Source of the DNA: Ixodes scapularis
Lineage: Eukaryota > Arthropoda > Arachnida > Ixodida > Ixodidae
Assembly (NCBI RefSeq): GCF_016920785.2
Contig: NW_024609948.1
Coordinates: forward strand, 1,488,001 to 1,552,000
DNA length: 64,000 nt
Reading direction: 5' to 3'
The stretch's first letter is position 1. The number at the start of each line of letters is the position of its first letter. The translations under genes were made by a program, and so were the position numbers. The notes beneath the pieces are model-generated. The model was not told the DNA's origin and did no database searches. It was given only the letters and a program-made list of their open reading frames with translations. Shown here piece by piece: positions 46,796-59,665 of this stretch.

Positions 46796-48979
46796 ATGAG
46801 CCTAGAAAACAACACGAGGACGATGGAGCGCTTTATCGAAACGGTACGGATGTACCCGTTTCTATACGATAAAAAACACCCGGAGTTCAAGGAAAAAGCG
46901 GAGAAGCTGAACCGATGGGCGATTATCGGCGAGGATTTCGGTCTCACCGGTGAGTTATTTTGCGACCTACTCGAGTTGTGTGAACGCCTCTCGCGCCGAC
47001 TCCGTGATGTTAGCGCACGGGTTCCCGTAATGGGTTCCGAAGTAACTTTCGAAGAAATAAGCACAGGTGTCTGTTGGGCTCAGCAGCTGATATGAAGCTG
47101 GTTCAGGCAGGGGCGGATGCAGGAATTTCCTAAGGGGGGGGGGGGGGGGGGGGGAGGGGGGTCAGGTGTTGGTCAACGTACCATTTGTTTAGGAAACCCC
47201 TCCCCCTTTCCCTCGTTTCATGCCCTAAATTTTACACATGCAGAAATCAAGAGGGGGATCAGGACATCCGGACCCCCCCTCTAAATCCGCCCCTGAGATT
47301 AGGGGGCCTTCATGTGCGCTTCGCTTGGGGTGATGACATCTGGCCATTTTGTTCCGAACGCTCGTTTGTATTTTTTTGTTTTCAAGCGCGTGAAAGGACG
47401 TGTCTCTGCACGCGCTCGTGGCGCTGACTGTGCTACGGCGACTTTTTGTTACCGGAGATTTCTTTGTGTTTTCCCTGTGAGCTCGTGCTGTCGGCATCGG
47501 GTACTACAAACGATGGCATCACCCTAAACAGAAGGACATCTAGGCGCCTAGCTTAGTTATGACAGCCGTGCATCGACTCTCTTTTGCGGGCACAGCAAGC
47601 TTCTCGGGCTTGCTTTGCCCAGTTTTGTCTCAACAATGCAGTAAACCGTTTCTAAATTTCTAATGGAGGCATATACCGTGCAGGAGAAGCAGCCGCGGCC
47701 AAATTTAAGAATGTCAGGGACCGCTGGTTGAAGATTGTTTCCGGTGTGCAAAAACCGAGGAGCGGCTCCAGCGGAAATGTTGGAAAAGTAAAAACAAAGT
47801 GGGTTTTATTTGACGTGATCAACGACGTTCCTAAGAACACGCCGCACTACGCTGAAAGGTAATCTGTAACTATGGTGCTCATGTGAGCATGTGAAATGAT
47901 TGCGTCTAATTTGAGAGGGTACATTTTTGGTTTTATTAAGGACCGCCACAAACTTGCCGGTTGAGGAAGATAGGTATGATGCTGTATTTTTCTTTTCCTG
48001 TCTGCTACGTTTTACCCTAGAAAACTCCTTTATAAACTTACGCATTTCACTGCCCCAGCGTTTTTGTTAAGCAAGGCTTATAGCTACTGTTATGCAGGGA
48101 CACAGAGCAGCCCTGCACATCCAGTTCGAGTGCAGCAAGTCTTGACCACGCAGAAAGGTAGACACCACTCATGTTTAAATTACCTGTGGTCAGAGCACAA
48201 CAAAATGTGGTACTAACTTTAACCAAATTTCTACGCACAGCTGTCCCCTGAGCCCTGCTAGGGTTGTTTTTGAAGCAATGTAAGCATACTTTATATTGCT
48301 TTGTCGTAACCTCTTTCCTGTGGCATGGCCTGTGCCATGAGTGAAACGCCGCACATCTGCAATAAATAATCCAGGTACTCCAATGGCCCTGCTCTCTTGC
48401 TATCGGAGGAAAACAGCCCAAGGTGTGCGGTCTCAATCCTTTATTGGTGCTGCAAGGTGCACTGCATACTCCTCTTACAATACTGAAGCACAAATTCACA
48501 GTCTGCCTTTATTTTGCAGCATCTATGAACACCCAGGCACGGGAGCCGATGTAGGTCCTTCACGGTAAGAAAATCATGTCTTCAATATTCTTGTACGTCC
48601 TGGCTGATTTGCTTCCTTTGGTTTGCCCAGATCAGCCAAGAGGCCTGCTGACCAAGTGCCATCATCCCGGTACTTACGTTGTTTCCTATTAAAAAATACT
48701 ATTGCGTGAAAATCAACGTTTGGACTGTTTTGCAGAAAAAAGAATCAACGGGGCCAGGATAGCTTCGAGGACTCTGTGCAGAGCGTCCTCCACAGCTGCT
48801 CGGCAACATTGAACGCCATCTCGCACAAGGCCGACACGCCTGTCATTAAAAACGACTGTACGGCGGGGGCACAATGGATTGAATCCAAACTGGCATTGCT
48901 TTCACAAAAGCTAAGATGTGAGGTAATGCATAAGATCAACCAACTGCTGTATGAGGCTGAGATGAAGATGTTGGAATGA
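46796..48979 (+). CDS. Harbinger MADF-domain (Myb/SANT-like) protein, five exons
   Basis: Exons 46796-46949, 47684-47858, 48520-48564, 48631-48669 and 48736-48979, each bounded by GT/AG (donors GTGAGT, GTAATC, GTAAGA, GTACTT), joined in phase, about 219 codons. Exon 1 holds the MADF start (RFIETVRMYPFLYDKKHPEF), exon 2 its end (KFKNVRDRWLKIV, then a W-containing strand). The C-terminus is helical, in the position of the BESS-like partner domain. In PIF/Harbinger elements this second protein binds the transposon ends and brings the transposase to the nucleus. No stop or frameshift found in the joined exons. Confidence 0.85.
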
Positions 48980-49405
48980 ATGCTCAACCGAAACGTCATT
49001 GTTCGTGTTATTTATCTAAGACTTTGGTCTTGCAGATCTATACTACAAATTAAGGAAGCACGTTACTTACAAATTTAATCGTGTACACTTTCTATACTTG
49101 ATGTTCGCATCCTTCAGAGAAGACATCAATATTTCGTTGAAAAATTAGTTACTTTGATGATCGGTCATTACCTGCTGTCCCGCTCGAGTTACGATTCTTT
49201 CTTGCCACGGGACCTTTCCCTCGTTGAGGAAGTATGTGGCCAGTCGGTCCCGTACTTCCAAAGCAGTCCTGAAGTACAAGATTACACAATGTCTGTCAAT
49301 GGAATGAAAAGTCAGCAGGCATAGCATTTTCGGTAATGCACGCAAGTAGGAAATTGCAAACCTAAATATCACTTTTTTATCCCCGCGGCCCATCTGCTGG
49401 AATAA

Positions 49406-51515
49406 TTACCCGGGAGAGTGGGACCCCAGGCCCGCCATGTCCCTCAACGGCAGCCCCCTGTCGTCATTTCTCCATGACCCATGTGTGAGATTTCCCTGCC
49501 AGTCCTCGCTGTCCACATAACCCGGAGGATTGTACGCTGACCTTGACATGGCAGAATTCTTGAGCAGAAAGTTGTGCAAAGCCACGCACGCCTTCACAAT
49601 ATTTTCTGTTGTTTCTTCCGAGGCTCGAAATGCTCTTCGTAGAATTCGCCACCTGCTGGCCATGATCCCAAACGCATTCTCTATGAGCCGTCTCGCACGG
49701 CTCAGCCGGTAATTAAAGGTGGCCATTTTCAGGTACTCTTCCCGGTCAGGTTCCCTGTTTCTGCAACTTTGGAGCTCTGAAGAAATATGCAAAATTGAGA
49801 CGTCAGTATTAACCACCGCATGCGTAACATTGTCTCTGATTAAGCTGACTATCGAGCAATAGTGTGCCAATTCTGGCAGGCTGCGCGCTCGTGTTTTCCG
49901 GTTAAAACCGACAGATTCTGCACAGACGAATGCATCTGCTAACAGAATAAAATAATGGCATTTCCTGCAAAGTACATTTCCATAAATAACTAATTTCATG
50001 ACGTGCGAAATGAGTATGCAATAATTTTTAAATAAAAAGAAAGCACAATGCTGTTTTCTTTTTTTACAAATAAATAATGTAAGCTATACTATACGAAAAT
50101 CAATAGCAAGACTTGCCGCGCCCAGGATATGGCCTCATGAGAAAGGGCTTCAGCGGAAACGCCTCATCCCCGACCATTAAGTAGGGGATCAGGCCTGCAG
50201 AGCCCACATTTGCAGGAGGAGGGATGCCATATCCGCTGTCAGCTAGAACCCCGAAAAGTGGCGTCCTTGAAAAAACCCCTCCATCACTCTCTCCGCCATA
50301 ATGACCGATGTCAACATACGTGAAGCTGAAATAAAACAGCAGGTAGAAGTCGATACATTCAATATGATGCAATATAAAGTACAAAATTTTAGTATCCTCG
50401 TTTTCTTAGTAGTGGTAGCTTTCTTTGCACTCATAACCAAGATGCCATGCTATTAAAAACACTTATTTAAATAATTGATCAAATGAATCCTACCTGTAGC
50501 GTGCATCACATACTGCCATAAGAACTGTACTAAATGTCTTCTTATAGTTCAGGTTTCTTGCACCTGAGTTGCTGGGGCACTCAATGTTGACATGTTTTCC
50601 ATCAATGCAACCAATACAATTAGGAAAATTCCAGAGTAAATCTATCTCTGCTGCAATCTAAAATAATGGTGGTCACAAAAAAAGTGGGAAGTGAGCATGG
50701 CATAGTGTGACCTAACAGGTACCGTCCCTAACCTTTTTCCATTCGGTTGGCCCCTGTGGAAATTTCACGTAGATGGGCTGCAGAATGTTCCACATTGCAG
50801 CGCATGTTTCCTTCACAATCCCAGCCGCTGTTGATTGGCCCACCAAAAAATTAAAAGACGAACTACGGAATGTGTCGCCATTTGCAAGGAATCTGGAATC
50901 ACAAAAGAAGAGGTGTCTTGGTAATACGCGCGTTTTTTTTTCTTACAACGCTCGCTTAGCGCACCTCGCAGTTGCTTTTAATTCTCCGCAAGACCTGCTT
51001 GCTCACTCGGAAGATTCATTATAACATCAAGATAGCGATATGCTGACGTCGTAATGCCAATCCCCCCCCCCCCTTTCCCCCCCCCCCCCCCCCCCTTTAC
51101 CTGACGGTGATAACAAGCCGGTCGTGTGCTGATATCGGGTCGCGGAACGGCGTCACCTTACGTTCGATCGCTGGACGGATGAGTTCCAGCAAGGAATCAA
51201 ATGTGCTGGGTGCCATTCGCAGGAAGCTGGAGACCAAAAAGCGATAAAAAAAACATCCGTTTACCATTGTATATGGTGAACACTTTTAAGGTAGAGAATG
51301 GTTGTAGTTACTCACTCTCGAAAGTAAATTTCGTCTGTGGCGCGCAGGCGAGGCAGCAAAGCACTGGCCTGTCCTTCCAGATTTCGGTAGCGCAAGCTTG
51401 GTCGAACCCACCATCTACGTTTCTTGGCTTTTTGGAAGCGCCGACGACGGAGAAGTAGTGAGCACACAAGAATGATTGTGTTGACCGTAATTACGAGCTC
51501 ATCTGTACCTGTCAT
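49406..51515 (-). CDS. Harbinger (HARBI1-type) DDE transposase, multi-exon
   Basis: Likely exons on the minus strand: 51515-51316, 51226-51101, 50892-50733, 50657-50494, 50325 to about 50110, and 49776-49406. Landmarks in order: RRWWVRPSL, FLRMAPSTFDSLLELI, NFLVGQS, CIGCIDGKHV (first catalytic Asp), YVDIGHYGG and LADSGYGIP, VGDEAFPLKPFLMRPYP (second catalytic Asp), and RLIENAFGIMASRWRIL (catalytic Glu). This is the nuclease that cuts and pastes the element. The first four junctions have clean GT/AG sites in phase. The donor after the fifth exon is unclear and may not keep the frame, so activity is uncertain. Confidence 0.85.
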
Positions 51516-51768
51516 GACTCGATCACGGTGTGGACTCGATCTTCGGCGAGCAAAAGCGTCCCTCGCCCGCTCGATTGCCTCGAGGATCCTCGAGATATTG
51601 CGGGAAATCATGCGCTCGCTCGGATGCTTCAAGAGTGCGCGAGGCCTCCTGTGCTGTCAGGTGACATTCGCGGCGGCAGAACTCTATCTAGTGTGGTCTT
51701 CAGGATGCGGGACGCGTTTTCCCGCGATCGGCGCGCCGCGCGCGTTTTCTCGCTAGTGTGCGTGGCCC

Positions 51769-52590
51769 TTAACTGTCTACTTGCGCTGGTTCGTGATGAT
51801 GCGTTAAAATAGCTCATAATTTAGTTTACAACGTTAAATTATCACTGTTTATATTGCTGAGAGTTTTCACTCTTCGCGTTCACCATTGCGACTGCCGTCC
51901 TTCAGCTGGCAACGTTGCTTTCTTTCTCTCGTGTTCTGTCGCTCTCTTTTGCGATCTTTCACTCGGGACCCCGGGTACAGTGGCTACAAGGAGAAGTGTG
52001 GCGAGCGCGCCGGCTCAGGCGTGGCACTTCGCCAGGGAAAAAGTAGATGGCGCTGCGGCACTTATACACGTTAGCGGCGCGCTGAGGCAGCATTGGTAAG
52101 GCTGTGTTTTTATTTGATTACGCCTCCGTATGTCTCACCATATAATAGAAATGGAATGTTTTTTCGTAGTTAACTAAAACTGAACGTCGGAACTATCATT
52201 TTCTAATTTTGAAGAAAAGGAATTAGTGAAATATCACGACGTGCGGGCACATATCGACGGCTCGGAAAGTGGGGAAATGTGTTCGACTACGTAACATTTG
52301 CAAATATTTTGCCACCCAGTGCTATTTTGAATAAACAGAGTCACTGACCACTATTCTTTGCCTTACCTTATGAGTAGCTAAGCGTGAGCGCGTGAAAAAA
52401 TATGCCCTTGTGTTAGTCGTCAAATACGCAGTTGTCAAAAGGTAGAAAGCATTTTATATGTACAGAGCTTTTAACGTTCGTATCGTTGCATGTTTCGCAG
52501 GTGCTCACCGTCGTCCTCGTCTCTCTCTGCGCTCTCGTGCTCAGCAGGATGCTAACACTCGGCTATCCTATGAAAAATTGCCTCAATTGT
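51769..52590. other. Host intergenic DNA, no gene seen
   Basis: Mixed-composition DNA without a convincing coding frame. I see no RNA gene or clear repeat boundary in it. Confidence 0.5.
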
Positions 52591-52965
52591 CTTCTTCGTC
52601 TTCGCAGTCGTTATGATCGGGTTCGTTGTCTAAGTCGAAGGCATAGTAACGCTTCATCTTGTCAATCGGGGCCGTAGACGTGTAGAAACGCTAAGTGATC
52701 GGCCCGGAATGTCCTCTATACGATATGTGTCATTTGGAAGCTTCTCCGTTACTACGTAGGGACCTTAAAACCTTTTTAAAAGCTTTCTTGAATGTCCTAT
52801 ATAGGAAGTGATTCTCTCTCCACCACGACGATGTCTCCGGGCTCAAAGGTCGAAGCGCTGCACCGCTTCTTATTGTAGCGACGTTGCTGTTTTTCCTGAT
52901 CTGTACGAATGGCGTGTATGGCCGCTGTCGTCTTGTCGCCAACTCAGTTTCAGTTACGTTGGTTT
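52590..52965 (-). pseudogene. Relic of a Gypsy integrase C-terminus
   Basis: Read on the minus strand from about 52,960: a basic segment (QEKQQRRYNKKR), then FEPGDIVVVERES, then GPYVVTEKLPNDTYRIED. These match the C-terminal domain of Gypsy integrases (compare FQPGDRVWVW and GPYKVLRRLGD in the intact element). Stops and a frame change are present. Only the last about 120 codons of pol remain. Confidence 0.7.
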
Positions 52966-54960
52966 TGTCCCGTGGTGCATCTCCGAGGGACAATGAAGAC
53001 GATTTTATTTAATTTTTTTAAGTGGTGTTTTAATGCTTCTTGGGAACATAGCATGCCGCCCAATTTTTTGTAGACATTTATGACGCGTATTTATGTGCCG
53101 ATGAAAGAAGTAAAGAAACCGAAACTAAACCATCTCCAGTCTCGTTTCTGGGCCTCCGAAAACGGAGGTGACGTAGGGAGTGACGTCAAGTGTGAATAGT
53201 CGGTATCGGTAGTATTTAGGAGATCGAGACTCTGGTTATCGTGGTGGGTTATAGCAGCGCGGTGGCGCGGTCATAGAGTAATATAGTAAACGTAAAGAGA
53301 GGACACAGGAACCGATTCGCGGCCCAGATAGTGCGTTTCATACCCTCCGCTACGTGGCGCTTTTCTACAATTTGGTTTAGAGTGCCTTCATACACACGCG
53401 CTTTTGCTTGAGTGGTGACATCTCAGCCATTTTTCCGCCCAATCGTTTTTTTATGCAATTTGAAGCGCGCGCAATCCGGTGTCACTCAGCTCGAGCGCGT
53501 AGCCTTGGCTAATTCAGAGAGGCCATTTTACCGCCCAAGCCACGGACCGAGTGCGCGAGAGCGTCACGCGCTGGCACATTCAGGGCAACAATGGATGTCT
53601 TCACCCTGAGACAGACAGACATGCAGGCACCCTAATTTGGTTAAAATTAATTAAAACTCTTTGTGTGAAAAGTATTTATATTTTAAATGACAATGCTTTA
53701 AAATTGTTTAAAGTACTTAAAACGACTAAATAGTTTAAATCAAATGCGTCACAAAAACCACGTGATGAATGGCGCCTGCCATGGCCTGCCTGCCTGCACG
53801 CCGTCACCTCTGCATCATTCTGCATGGCCTCTGCTCGTCCCTGCGTCGTTCGTCTGTGCCGTGCGTGCCTTCCATCTGTGCTTTCTGCTGCATCATGTTC
53901 GGTCGACTTTGCATCAATCAAGGTGATGCATGACCGCCCGCGTGCTCGCATGCTCGGCGTGAATTCGTGGAGCCGATCGGTTCGAGCTTCTCGCGCTGTT
54001 GTTTCTGCCGGGCTGTCTGGCTGCACTTGAACGTATGTGCATGTTGATTTTCGATGAGATTGTTTTAAAAAAGAATTTAACTTACGACCCTGCACACGAC
54101 GTTGTCCATGGGTTTACAGATGACGGTGTTGAACGAACCTCGACATTGCAGATAGAGCCTTGGTTGTTATGCTGTCTGAAATTTCCAGGAGGTGCGTTTA
54201 GCCCCTTGCATACACTGCTGTGCACACTTCAATAACGTCTTCTGTTTAACGCAGCCTCCTCATTTCTCTCATTCGGAAGCTTTAAGGGGCGGTGCAACGA
54301 TATTCAATTAGAATGTTTTTCACTTTACACAAGCTTACTGGGACTAGTGGGGCTCAAGGATACTCGCACGCAACGCCACTGACCAAGAAACTCCTTTGTT
54401 GCGCTGTAATTTCGAGGACAAAACCGAGTGTTTTCATTCAATCTCTCCTTCGAAAAACCTGATGACGTAGCTGGGCGGTAGCATTACCGCCCAGTGACGA
54501 TATTTGAATACGGCTCATAGATTGGACCCGAGCATGGCGTGGACACTCGATTTGGGCTCGTGATAATGGATAGCTCGATAAACATTCGGGTAGTGTCCTG
54601 TGTCCAATCGCTGCAATGACGACAACAGCCGAACCATAACAATGTCTGGAACTCAGCGCGTGTCCTGTGCCTTGCCAACCCCAGCGCATGGCTATGATCA
54701 ACATTGGCCGGCATATAATCGGCGCCAGATCACGGCGCCGCTTGTTCTAGCTGCGAGTTGAGGGGATGAACTCTGCTCGTTTTTTTTTTTATATTTTTTT
54801 CTGCGACTTCGATTGCGTATGGTGAAAACGAACGGGTATTTCACAGATCAATAACGCCAGGGATTTGTTTTAAGCGGTATTTGCGCAAAATACAAATATC
54901 AGTGCTTCGCCCCTTTAAGACTGTTGGCTTCACAGTAAAGTCTGTGGTTAGGGAGCTTCA
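52966..54960. other. Host non-coding, repeat-rich DNA
   Basis: No gene. The stretch near 53,415-53,630 resembles 47,330-47,560 inside the Harbinger element (shared GTGACATCT and TTCACCCTGA-type blocks), suggesting a dispersed short element. The stretch near 53,240-53,330 resembles the reverse complement of about 57,690-57,770. Confidence 0.4.
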
Positions 54961-54969
54961 AACGTAAGC

Positions 54970-55900
54970 TTGGTGTGTGTGGTCATAAGCCATTTTTTGA
55001 AGTTGACAACGAACAGGTTTACTTTGTCTTTGATGTTCCGCACCTTCCCAAAACAACCAAGAGCAATCTCCAAGCCCACAAACTTTGCATTGGAAATTAG
55101 GTCGTTGAGTGGTCTTCTATTGTTGAAATTTATTGTTCTATCCATGAGATGAGCTTGCAATTGGCTCCGAAACTCGAGAGACACACTTTTTCAAGGACCT
55201 TTATGTAACATGGAAGGAAATTGTGCCCCACAGGTACTGAGTGCCTCACTCTTTCTTGCAATCATATCCCTTGTTTATGCCAAGGAACTTTCTGAGACAG
55301 CCATGGCTACAGCCTATTTTTGTGATAGGATGTGCATACTTTTTGATTGTCTAAATAGCTAAAAAATTCAAGAAGACATGGCAGAAGTTGCCTCATGCCT
55401 TTCTGAAGGGAGAATCTCAAATACTTGATTTTCTCCACCAATAACTCGGATGGATTTCAGCATGGCAGTTCCAAAGTAGGAGGCAGCCATAAGTCATCAT
55501 TGGGTGGCAAGTTACTATAAAAAGTGTCCTCATGCTTTGGGATGAGCTTTCAAGCAGCCATGACTTTGATTTCTTACTTACACGACGCCTGCAGCTAGAC
55601 ACACTTGAGAACGTTTTTGGAGCTATATACGACAGATGCTGGGCTGCAACACAAACCCAAAGGTGCATCAGTTCAACTCAGGACTAAAACATCTCTGAAT
55701 AAAGAAACTGTTCAAGCTGTCGGACAATGAAAACGTAGAGGATAACAAGGCTGACCTCCTAAAGGAGTTACAAATATCTTCGCACCATGGAAGTTTGATT
55801 TCAGACATTGTGGAATGTCTTCCAATTGATAACTTCCCGCCACTAGAGGATATTTCTGAGCTGGCATCAGACATCAGGTCTAACATAATTGATGACTCGT
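54970..55900 (+). pseudogene. P-element/THAP9-type transposase relic
   Basis: Plus-strand reading gives FFEVDNEQVYFVFDVPHLPK near 54,995, LAPKLERHTF near 55,160, then Ala-rich TAMATAYFCDRM and FDCLNS near 55,300, and TRRLQLDTLENVFGAI near 55,590. In P-element-family transposases these correspond in order to the DxPHLLK, LAPKLT, AxxTAxFI/FDxLNS and LxQDxLExxF segments of the GTP-insertion and catalytic domains. Several stops and frame changes interrupt it, so it is dead. The N-terminal THAP finger and terminal repeats are not seen. Confidence 0.65.
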
Positions 55901-56311
55901 CCACTTTTTTATTACGTTTGGGGCTATTTGATCAAGCTTTTGCTTGAACAGACAACTTACAGCTGTGGCTGTTCTCAGCTGCTATCGGATGAGTCTAATA
56001 ACTTGACCAGGCCTCACCAGTACTGTCTTGTTCCTAAAGCATACCACGTGCCTGGAAAATTCTTCGGGAACTTAGAAGTACCACCACAGGCTGCCTTTCA
56101 TTTCATTCAGCAACTAGGAAATCACTTTCTTCCCATAATAGAGAGTGTGACACATGTTCGAGGAGTATGTGCCACCTTGTATAGCACACTTTGAGGTCTG
56201 GGTGGTTTTAGCCTTTGCCCAGAGTAGTACCACAAAGGGTTTTTAAACTTGTTTTGCAGAATACGCTTGTGTTGACATGTTTGATTTCTTAACCGAAATT
56301 TGGACAAAGTT
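55901..56311. other. Host non-coding DNA 3' of the P-like relic
   Basis: No gene recognised. It may hold the decayed end of the P-like element. Confidence 0.4.
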
Positions 56312-56470
56312 CGACATCTTGTAAACCCTGAGATGGGGAACGATAAAAAAACGGACGAACACAACAAAATCACACAACAACAAAAACGGACGAACACAAC
56401 AAGAAGATTTTGTTGTGTTCGTCCGTTTTTTTTTTTTATCGTTCCCCATCTCAGGGTTTACAAGATGTCG
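56312..56470. repeat. Foldback: about 60-bp inverted repeat
   Basis: The left arm begins CGACATCTTGTAAACCCTGA at 56312 and runs through ACGGACGAACACAACAAAAT; the right arm (about 56405-56470) is its reverse complement, with a longer A/T run. A partial extra direct copy of ACGGACGAACACAACAA lies in the loop. The shape resembles the snap-back duplication in the Rad2 gene. Confidence 0.85.
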
Positions 56471-58350
56471 ATTGATTACCAGCTCGCCTGCACTTTCTCA
56501 CTGTTTACAAAGTTCGGTTGCACTCTTCAGTGGCTAGTAAGAACGAGACAGGTTTAACTGTTAATATTGTATTAAAAAGGGGCGGTTGCCAAACCAAAAA
56601 CAAAAAGTGCTTATTAAGTGGGCGGTGCAGCTTGCTCTCCAAATATTTGTTTCCCCTTTTGCCAGCGAATGTGTATCACGGCTCCCCAACAGAAATATTT
56701 GTCCACTTTCTACAAAATTTCGATAGAAAATAGTGTATAGAGGCTAAAAGTATTTGAAAGAAAATGTATCCACTTTTGTATCCACTGTCCAGAGTTTTTT
56801 AGCCGTTTTTTTCTGAAGCCATATTTATTTTCTGAACAATTTCGGGGAATGTTTAGGGGCGTTGAATCTTGTCAGATTTCGAATAGAGTTCTCATTGTTT
56901 GGTAATGGCTCGCCCGCAGTGAGTTTGAGGCTATGCAAATTGGTGTTTTTTATATTTGCTGGAAATCGGGAATTTGTACTATCCGGCGTGTCCATCGCAC
57001 TGTTATTATACTCTTATGACTGGTAATGATAGCGATGACCTATTTATTTTTGCACTTACTTCCCGTACCCGAGTCGGCGTGAAAGTGAATGTATCATACA
57101 GCATGTTCTCCGTGGAAAGGTTTTGTTAACTTGGTTCCGCTCAGAATCTATTACGAAGTGTACGATATGCCGAAGTCCTGCATATTCATTTATTTTTGTG
57201 AGTGTCGATCTCTTTTGTATAAAACATACGGAGCTTCTGAAGTAAATCATGTATGCATGAATGTGGTCCAATAAAATGTGTTGGAACCACTTACTGTTGT
57301 TGGCTCCAAAATGCTCCACCAGCCAGGAGTCAATGCGGCGATTGTGTAACTTGAATGCTTTACAATAGAAAAAAAATATATATATACACTTCTGCTTTGT
57401 GAAGTAAGTTGAAATATTATTTGACACATTTTGCAAGAACTCCATCGTAAAAAATAAAGTAAAAGTGCGTCAATATTAAAAAAAAAAAGAATGCTAAAAA
57501 AAACAGGGGCTTGGGGAGTCAAGGAACTCCCGAGAGCCGAGCGGGACGGGGAGGAAAGAGAGAGAGAGAAGGGTACCGGAGAAGCGGAGCAAAAATGCCC
57601 AAACCGAAACCGAAACTAACTTGACCGGAAACGGAATCAGATTATACTTAATACCGCCCGCTAGGAGCGCTCCCTGTCACTGGTCTATCTGGGCCGCTGG
57701 GGCCTATGGCAGTGTCCGCTCTTTACCTTGTGTATATTACTCTATGGCGCGGTCGTTGCGCCGACTCTGTCAACATGGACGAATGCAGCTCTCGCGAGCG
57801 AGTTCGAGCTTCCGTTCAGTGACCGAACACCAACGGAACGGGAGTACGTTTGTGGCGGCCACTGCCATCACCCGACGGAGACCGCCCAGTCGGCAACGAG
57901 CGGCCCGCATGCCGAAGGACGGACGCGGGGGAGATGCCGAAGGGAAAGCGGCAGCGATCCCGCCGTTCCGGGATCCGGTTCCTCCGCGGACGTCCTCTTT
58001 TCGTCGTCAACGAACACGAACAGCTACCCACACGTGAAAACTAGCGTCGCCCGAACGTATACTGGTCTTCAGTCGACCGCTAGAACAGCCATCTACAGCT
58101 ACCATTTTGCAAAATCTTTTGAGTACCGTGTCAGAGGAGTGCAACTTCCTATACCGCCCATGGAACGCAAATTGGAAAACCCTGGGAGGCCGCAGCGCCA
58201 TTTGAATCCCCTGGTATCTGGTGGCTGTACTAAAATCAACATGGCGGCACAGCGAAACCAAAACCGAAACTGCACGGCAGCGCCATTGTGTTTGGATGGA
58301 TGGGCGGTAGCTTGCGCCATCTAGAGTTAAAAATATATATATTGTAGCAT
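56471..58350. other. Host non-coding DNA
   Basis: No convincing gene. It contains a TA microsatellite (57,375-57,386), a poly-A tract (57,478-57,490) and repeated ACCGAAACCGAAAC blocks near 57,605 with a related copy near 58,260. Confidence 0.4.
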
Positions 58351-58362
58351 TTTGTTTTTGCC

Positions 58363-58510
58363 CGGTTTGCGCGTTGCTTTGCTAGGCTTCTGCTGCTTTG
58401 CGGCTGGTTTTCGCATTTCGATGCTGGTTAATGTGCGTTGAAACGCACACAAGCCAGCGCTGAAAAGCGAGACCAGCAGCAAAGCAGCAGAAGACCTAGC
58501 AAAGCAACGA
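58363..58510. repeat. Imperfect hairpin of about 150 bp
   Basis: CGTTGCTTTGCTAGGCTTCT at the left is mirrored by AGAAGACCTAGCAAAGCAACG at the right, with further pairing inward around GCTGCTTTGC. Small bulges interrupt it. It could be a MITE-like element. Confidence 0.6.
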
Positions 58511-59665
58511 AAGTGACACATACACAAAAAATATGCAATGCTTGTCCTTTTGCGTTCATTTTTATTCAACAGACAGTAGAAAATACAGACGAAATTTCTC
58601 ACTGTTTTGCACACGAGAAACAAAGAAATGAACAAAAAAACAGGATAAAGCGTTAAGGTTACGTGCGACGAAGGTGATGATATGCGTCCTTGAAATTTGA
58701 TTATATAAGTAAGCATATAAGTAAAGACCGACGACGGTGTCTTAATTGCAACTAAAGGAAACTAAGCAATGAGTACCAAGAAAAACAGCTCAGCTCTTTG
58801 GTATTGAGTCTTCATCGAGAACCTGCCCATTCGTTTTTAATATTATCACAAATTTAGGAGTGAGTCACTGCTAAACGAAACGGGAAACCAGAGCGGATCG
58901 CTCTATCGCTCATCCTGAGTTAATCGAAAAATATTTAGGCTCATATTTTCACTCCTCGCGAACAGACGCGTGAATCGCTGACAACAGTACCAAATAAACA
59001 GCTCACAGCAAAAAGTTTGCCATCTTTTAAGGTTAGCATATGTGCTCGATCTTGATATGAAAAAGTCTACACAGAAGTCTCCAGTAATTTGACAATGACA
59101 TATTTCTCGCGGCGAGTGAAGAGCAATCCTGAACAATGATAGGATTTGGTTTTGTGATTGGAAACCATTGCAGCTATTGCCAAAATCAAACAATTAATAC
59201 TCACTACCACTGCGAGAGTTAGGTTTTGTTTCTCAAAACAGTGAGAAATTTCTCTTGCTCAGAAACTTGAGCAAGAGAAGACCAAAAGAGCGTACCGCAC
59301 GTCCATTCGAACTCGAAACCATTGATATCCCGGCTTTCGGCAGTCATTGTTTCCGCACTTGGCACATCAGGTGGTGTGTTGATGACGAAAATCCATGCTT
59401 GACCACATTACACCAACAACAACAAGTTCCCACGAAAAAGAAAAGATAGCCGCGCGCGCACGAACGCAGGACGAATCTCGCGCCGCGACGCACTCCCAGA
59501 AGCGAAACAACTCGCCGGCTCGCGTCCCTCGCGCGTTCCAACGGTCCACCGACTTCCCGGCGCCAGCGGCCAGCGCATCGCGAGGCGAGAGGCGCGGGTT
59601 CAGAGAGAGAGAAAGCGCGCCCAGACGCGTTGAAAGAGTGAAAGAGAAAGTTACAATAACAAGCT
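58511..59665. other. Host non-coding DNA
   Basis: No gene recognised. Near 59,450-59,640 an Arg/Ala-coding GC-rich stretch precedes the gag relic but shows no family motif. Confidence 0.4.

Larger units (their letters stand above)
46554..51768. mobile_element. PIF/Harbinger DNA transposon with both genes
   Basis: Terminal inverted repeats of about 60 bp start GGGCCAC and contain ACACTAGCGAGAAAACGCGC at both ends (46,554 inward and 51,768 inward), differing at a few bases. Inside are a five-exon MADF-domain gene (plus strand) and a DDE nuclease gene (minus strand), the standard two-gene Harbinger set. The flanks are AAA on the left and TTA on the right, so the expected 3-bp TWA duplication is not intact. 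A G-run near 47,137 and C-runs at 51,061-51,095 break up the internal sequence. Confidence 0.88.

Noticed and set aside
47130..47165. Long G run as a telomere or G-quadruplex element
   Set aside because: A plain mononucleotide run in a transposon intron; no telomeric unit.
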